Part shown: positions 5,388-5,739 of the stretch, one piece after another
How the letters are laid out: the number at the start of each line of letters is the position of its first letter
Position numbering within the stretch: position 1 is the first letter of the stretch
From: Oscillospiraceae bacterium
GTDB lineage: Bacteria > Bacillota > Clostridia > Oscillospirales > Ruminococcaceae
DNA: 5,739 nt
Assembly: GCA_017848075.1 (NCBI GenBank)
Contig: JAGALG010000235.1
Coordinates: 1-5,739 of the forward strand
Reading direction: 5' to 3'
Made by a program: the position numbers and the translations under genes
The notes under the pieces: model-generated
What the model was told of the DNA's origin: nothing
Databases searched by the model: none
What the model saw: only the letters and a program-made list of their open reading frames with translations

Positions 5388-5738
5388 TTATTTCAGTTTT
5401 TTAAAGTATGCGTTGGTTTCATTAATAACAACTTTTCTCAAAGCAAGCAGAGCAACCAGGTTTGGCATAATCATCAGTGCATTCGTGATATCAGTCAACA
5501 ACCAAATTGGTTCCAAAGTCAAGAATGGGGCCAAAGCGATTGCAGCAATATAAACGACCTTAAATACCTTATTCCATTTGGTGGTGCCTGTCATATAAAC
5601 CAGACAGCGTTCACCATAGTAGCTCCAGCCCAGAATGGTGGTGAAGGAGAAGAACATGATAGCGATGGTCAGCATATACATACCCAAATTACCTGGCAGC
5701 ACATTAAACGCATTAGTAGCCAATGGACTACCACTGAG
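5388..5738 (-). CDS. AGCS-family sodium:amino-acid symporter, C-terminal part (5' end outside window)
   Basis: Partial gene: 116 codons are visible before the TAA at 5390-5388, and the frame stays open to the right edge. It is the C-terminal end of an alanine or glycine:cation symporter (AGCS, AlsT/DagA type), a cytoplasmic-membrane protein taking up small neutral amino acids with Na+ (or H+). The hallmark is FFSFTTILGWSYYGERC, visible residues about 29-45, followed by hydrophobic helices (FKVVYIAAIALAPFL and LLTDITNALMIMPNLVALLAL). The end is a short charged tail, NAYFKKLK. A TTG at 5723 lies within the conserved region and is not a start. The gene has its own terminator and is probably a separate unit from the MurT-like operon, though on the same strand. 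Exact substrate cannot be read from this part. Confidence 0.93.
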   Translation of the reverse strand, partial: LSGSPLATNAFNVLPGNLGMYMLTIAIMFFSFTTILGWSYYGERCLVYMTGTTKWNKVFKVVYIAAIALAPFLTLEPIWLLTDITNALMIMPNLVALLALRKVVINETNAYFKKLK

Positions 5739-5739
5739 A

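Overview
The window looks like a chromosomal segment of a low-to-middle GC Firmicute, most plausibly a gut Clostridia/Oscillospirales-type anaerobe. This is inferred from the gene set (short-form Orn/Lys/Arg decarboxylase, YitT/DUF2179 protein, MurT/GatD-type pair, AGCS symporter), strong AGGAGG-type ribosome sites, TATAAT promoters and U-tract terminators. The genus cannot be fixed from the sequence.

Layout, left to right. (1) 1-684, plus strand: the C-terminal half of a PLP-dependent Orn/Lys/Arg decarboxylase, cut by the window edge exactly at the expected PLP-lysine codon. (2) 685-716: a symmetric terminator shared by two convergent genes. (3) 729-1601, minus: a YitT-family membrane protein with its own sigma-A-type promoter (1636-1665), which overlaps and so excludes the longer upstream ATG. 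(4) 1708-1742: terminator of the next minus-strand operon. (5) 1750-5249, minus: a tight three-gene operon read right to left: a MurT-like Mur ligase (3906-5249), a GatD-like glutamine-amidotransferase subunit overlapping it by 8 bp (3197-3913), and an APC amino-acid permease 13 bp further on (1750-3183). Its promoter (5280-5308) has an extended -10 box and sits between inverted arms, in a region where one 9-mer occurs three times. (6) 5352-5380: strong terminator of the upstream gene. (7) 5388-5738, minus: the C-terminal end of an AGCS-family sodium:amino-acid symporter, running off the right edge.

The main point of interest is the operon. MurT/GatD normally amidates the D-glutamate of lipid II: GatD hydrolyses glutamine with a Cys/His active site and MurT uses the ammonia. 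Here the GatD-like subunit has Gly where the nucleophilic Cys is expected, Met where the His is expected, and an altered glycine loop, while its fold motifs and translational coupling to the ligase are retained. The ligase keeps its P-loop, acidic motif and zinc-ribbon cysteines but departs from the MurT consensus at several other conserved spots as I remember them. The pair is therefore either an amidation complex that takes free ammonia or a repurposed Mur-ligase complex with another nucleophile or substrate; the co-transcribed permease could supply or recover that amino acid. That function is inference; the residue changes are read directly, with the alignment done by eye from remembered family sequences.

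No RNA genes, insertion sequences or CRISPR arrays were seen, and no gene-free stretch exceeds 300 bases.
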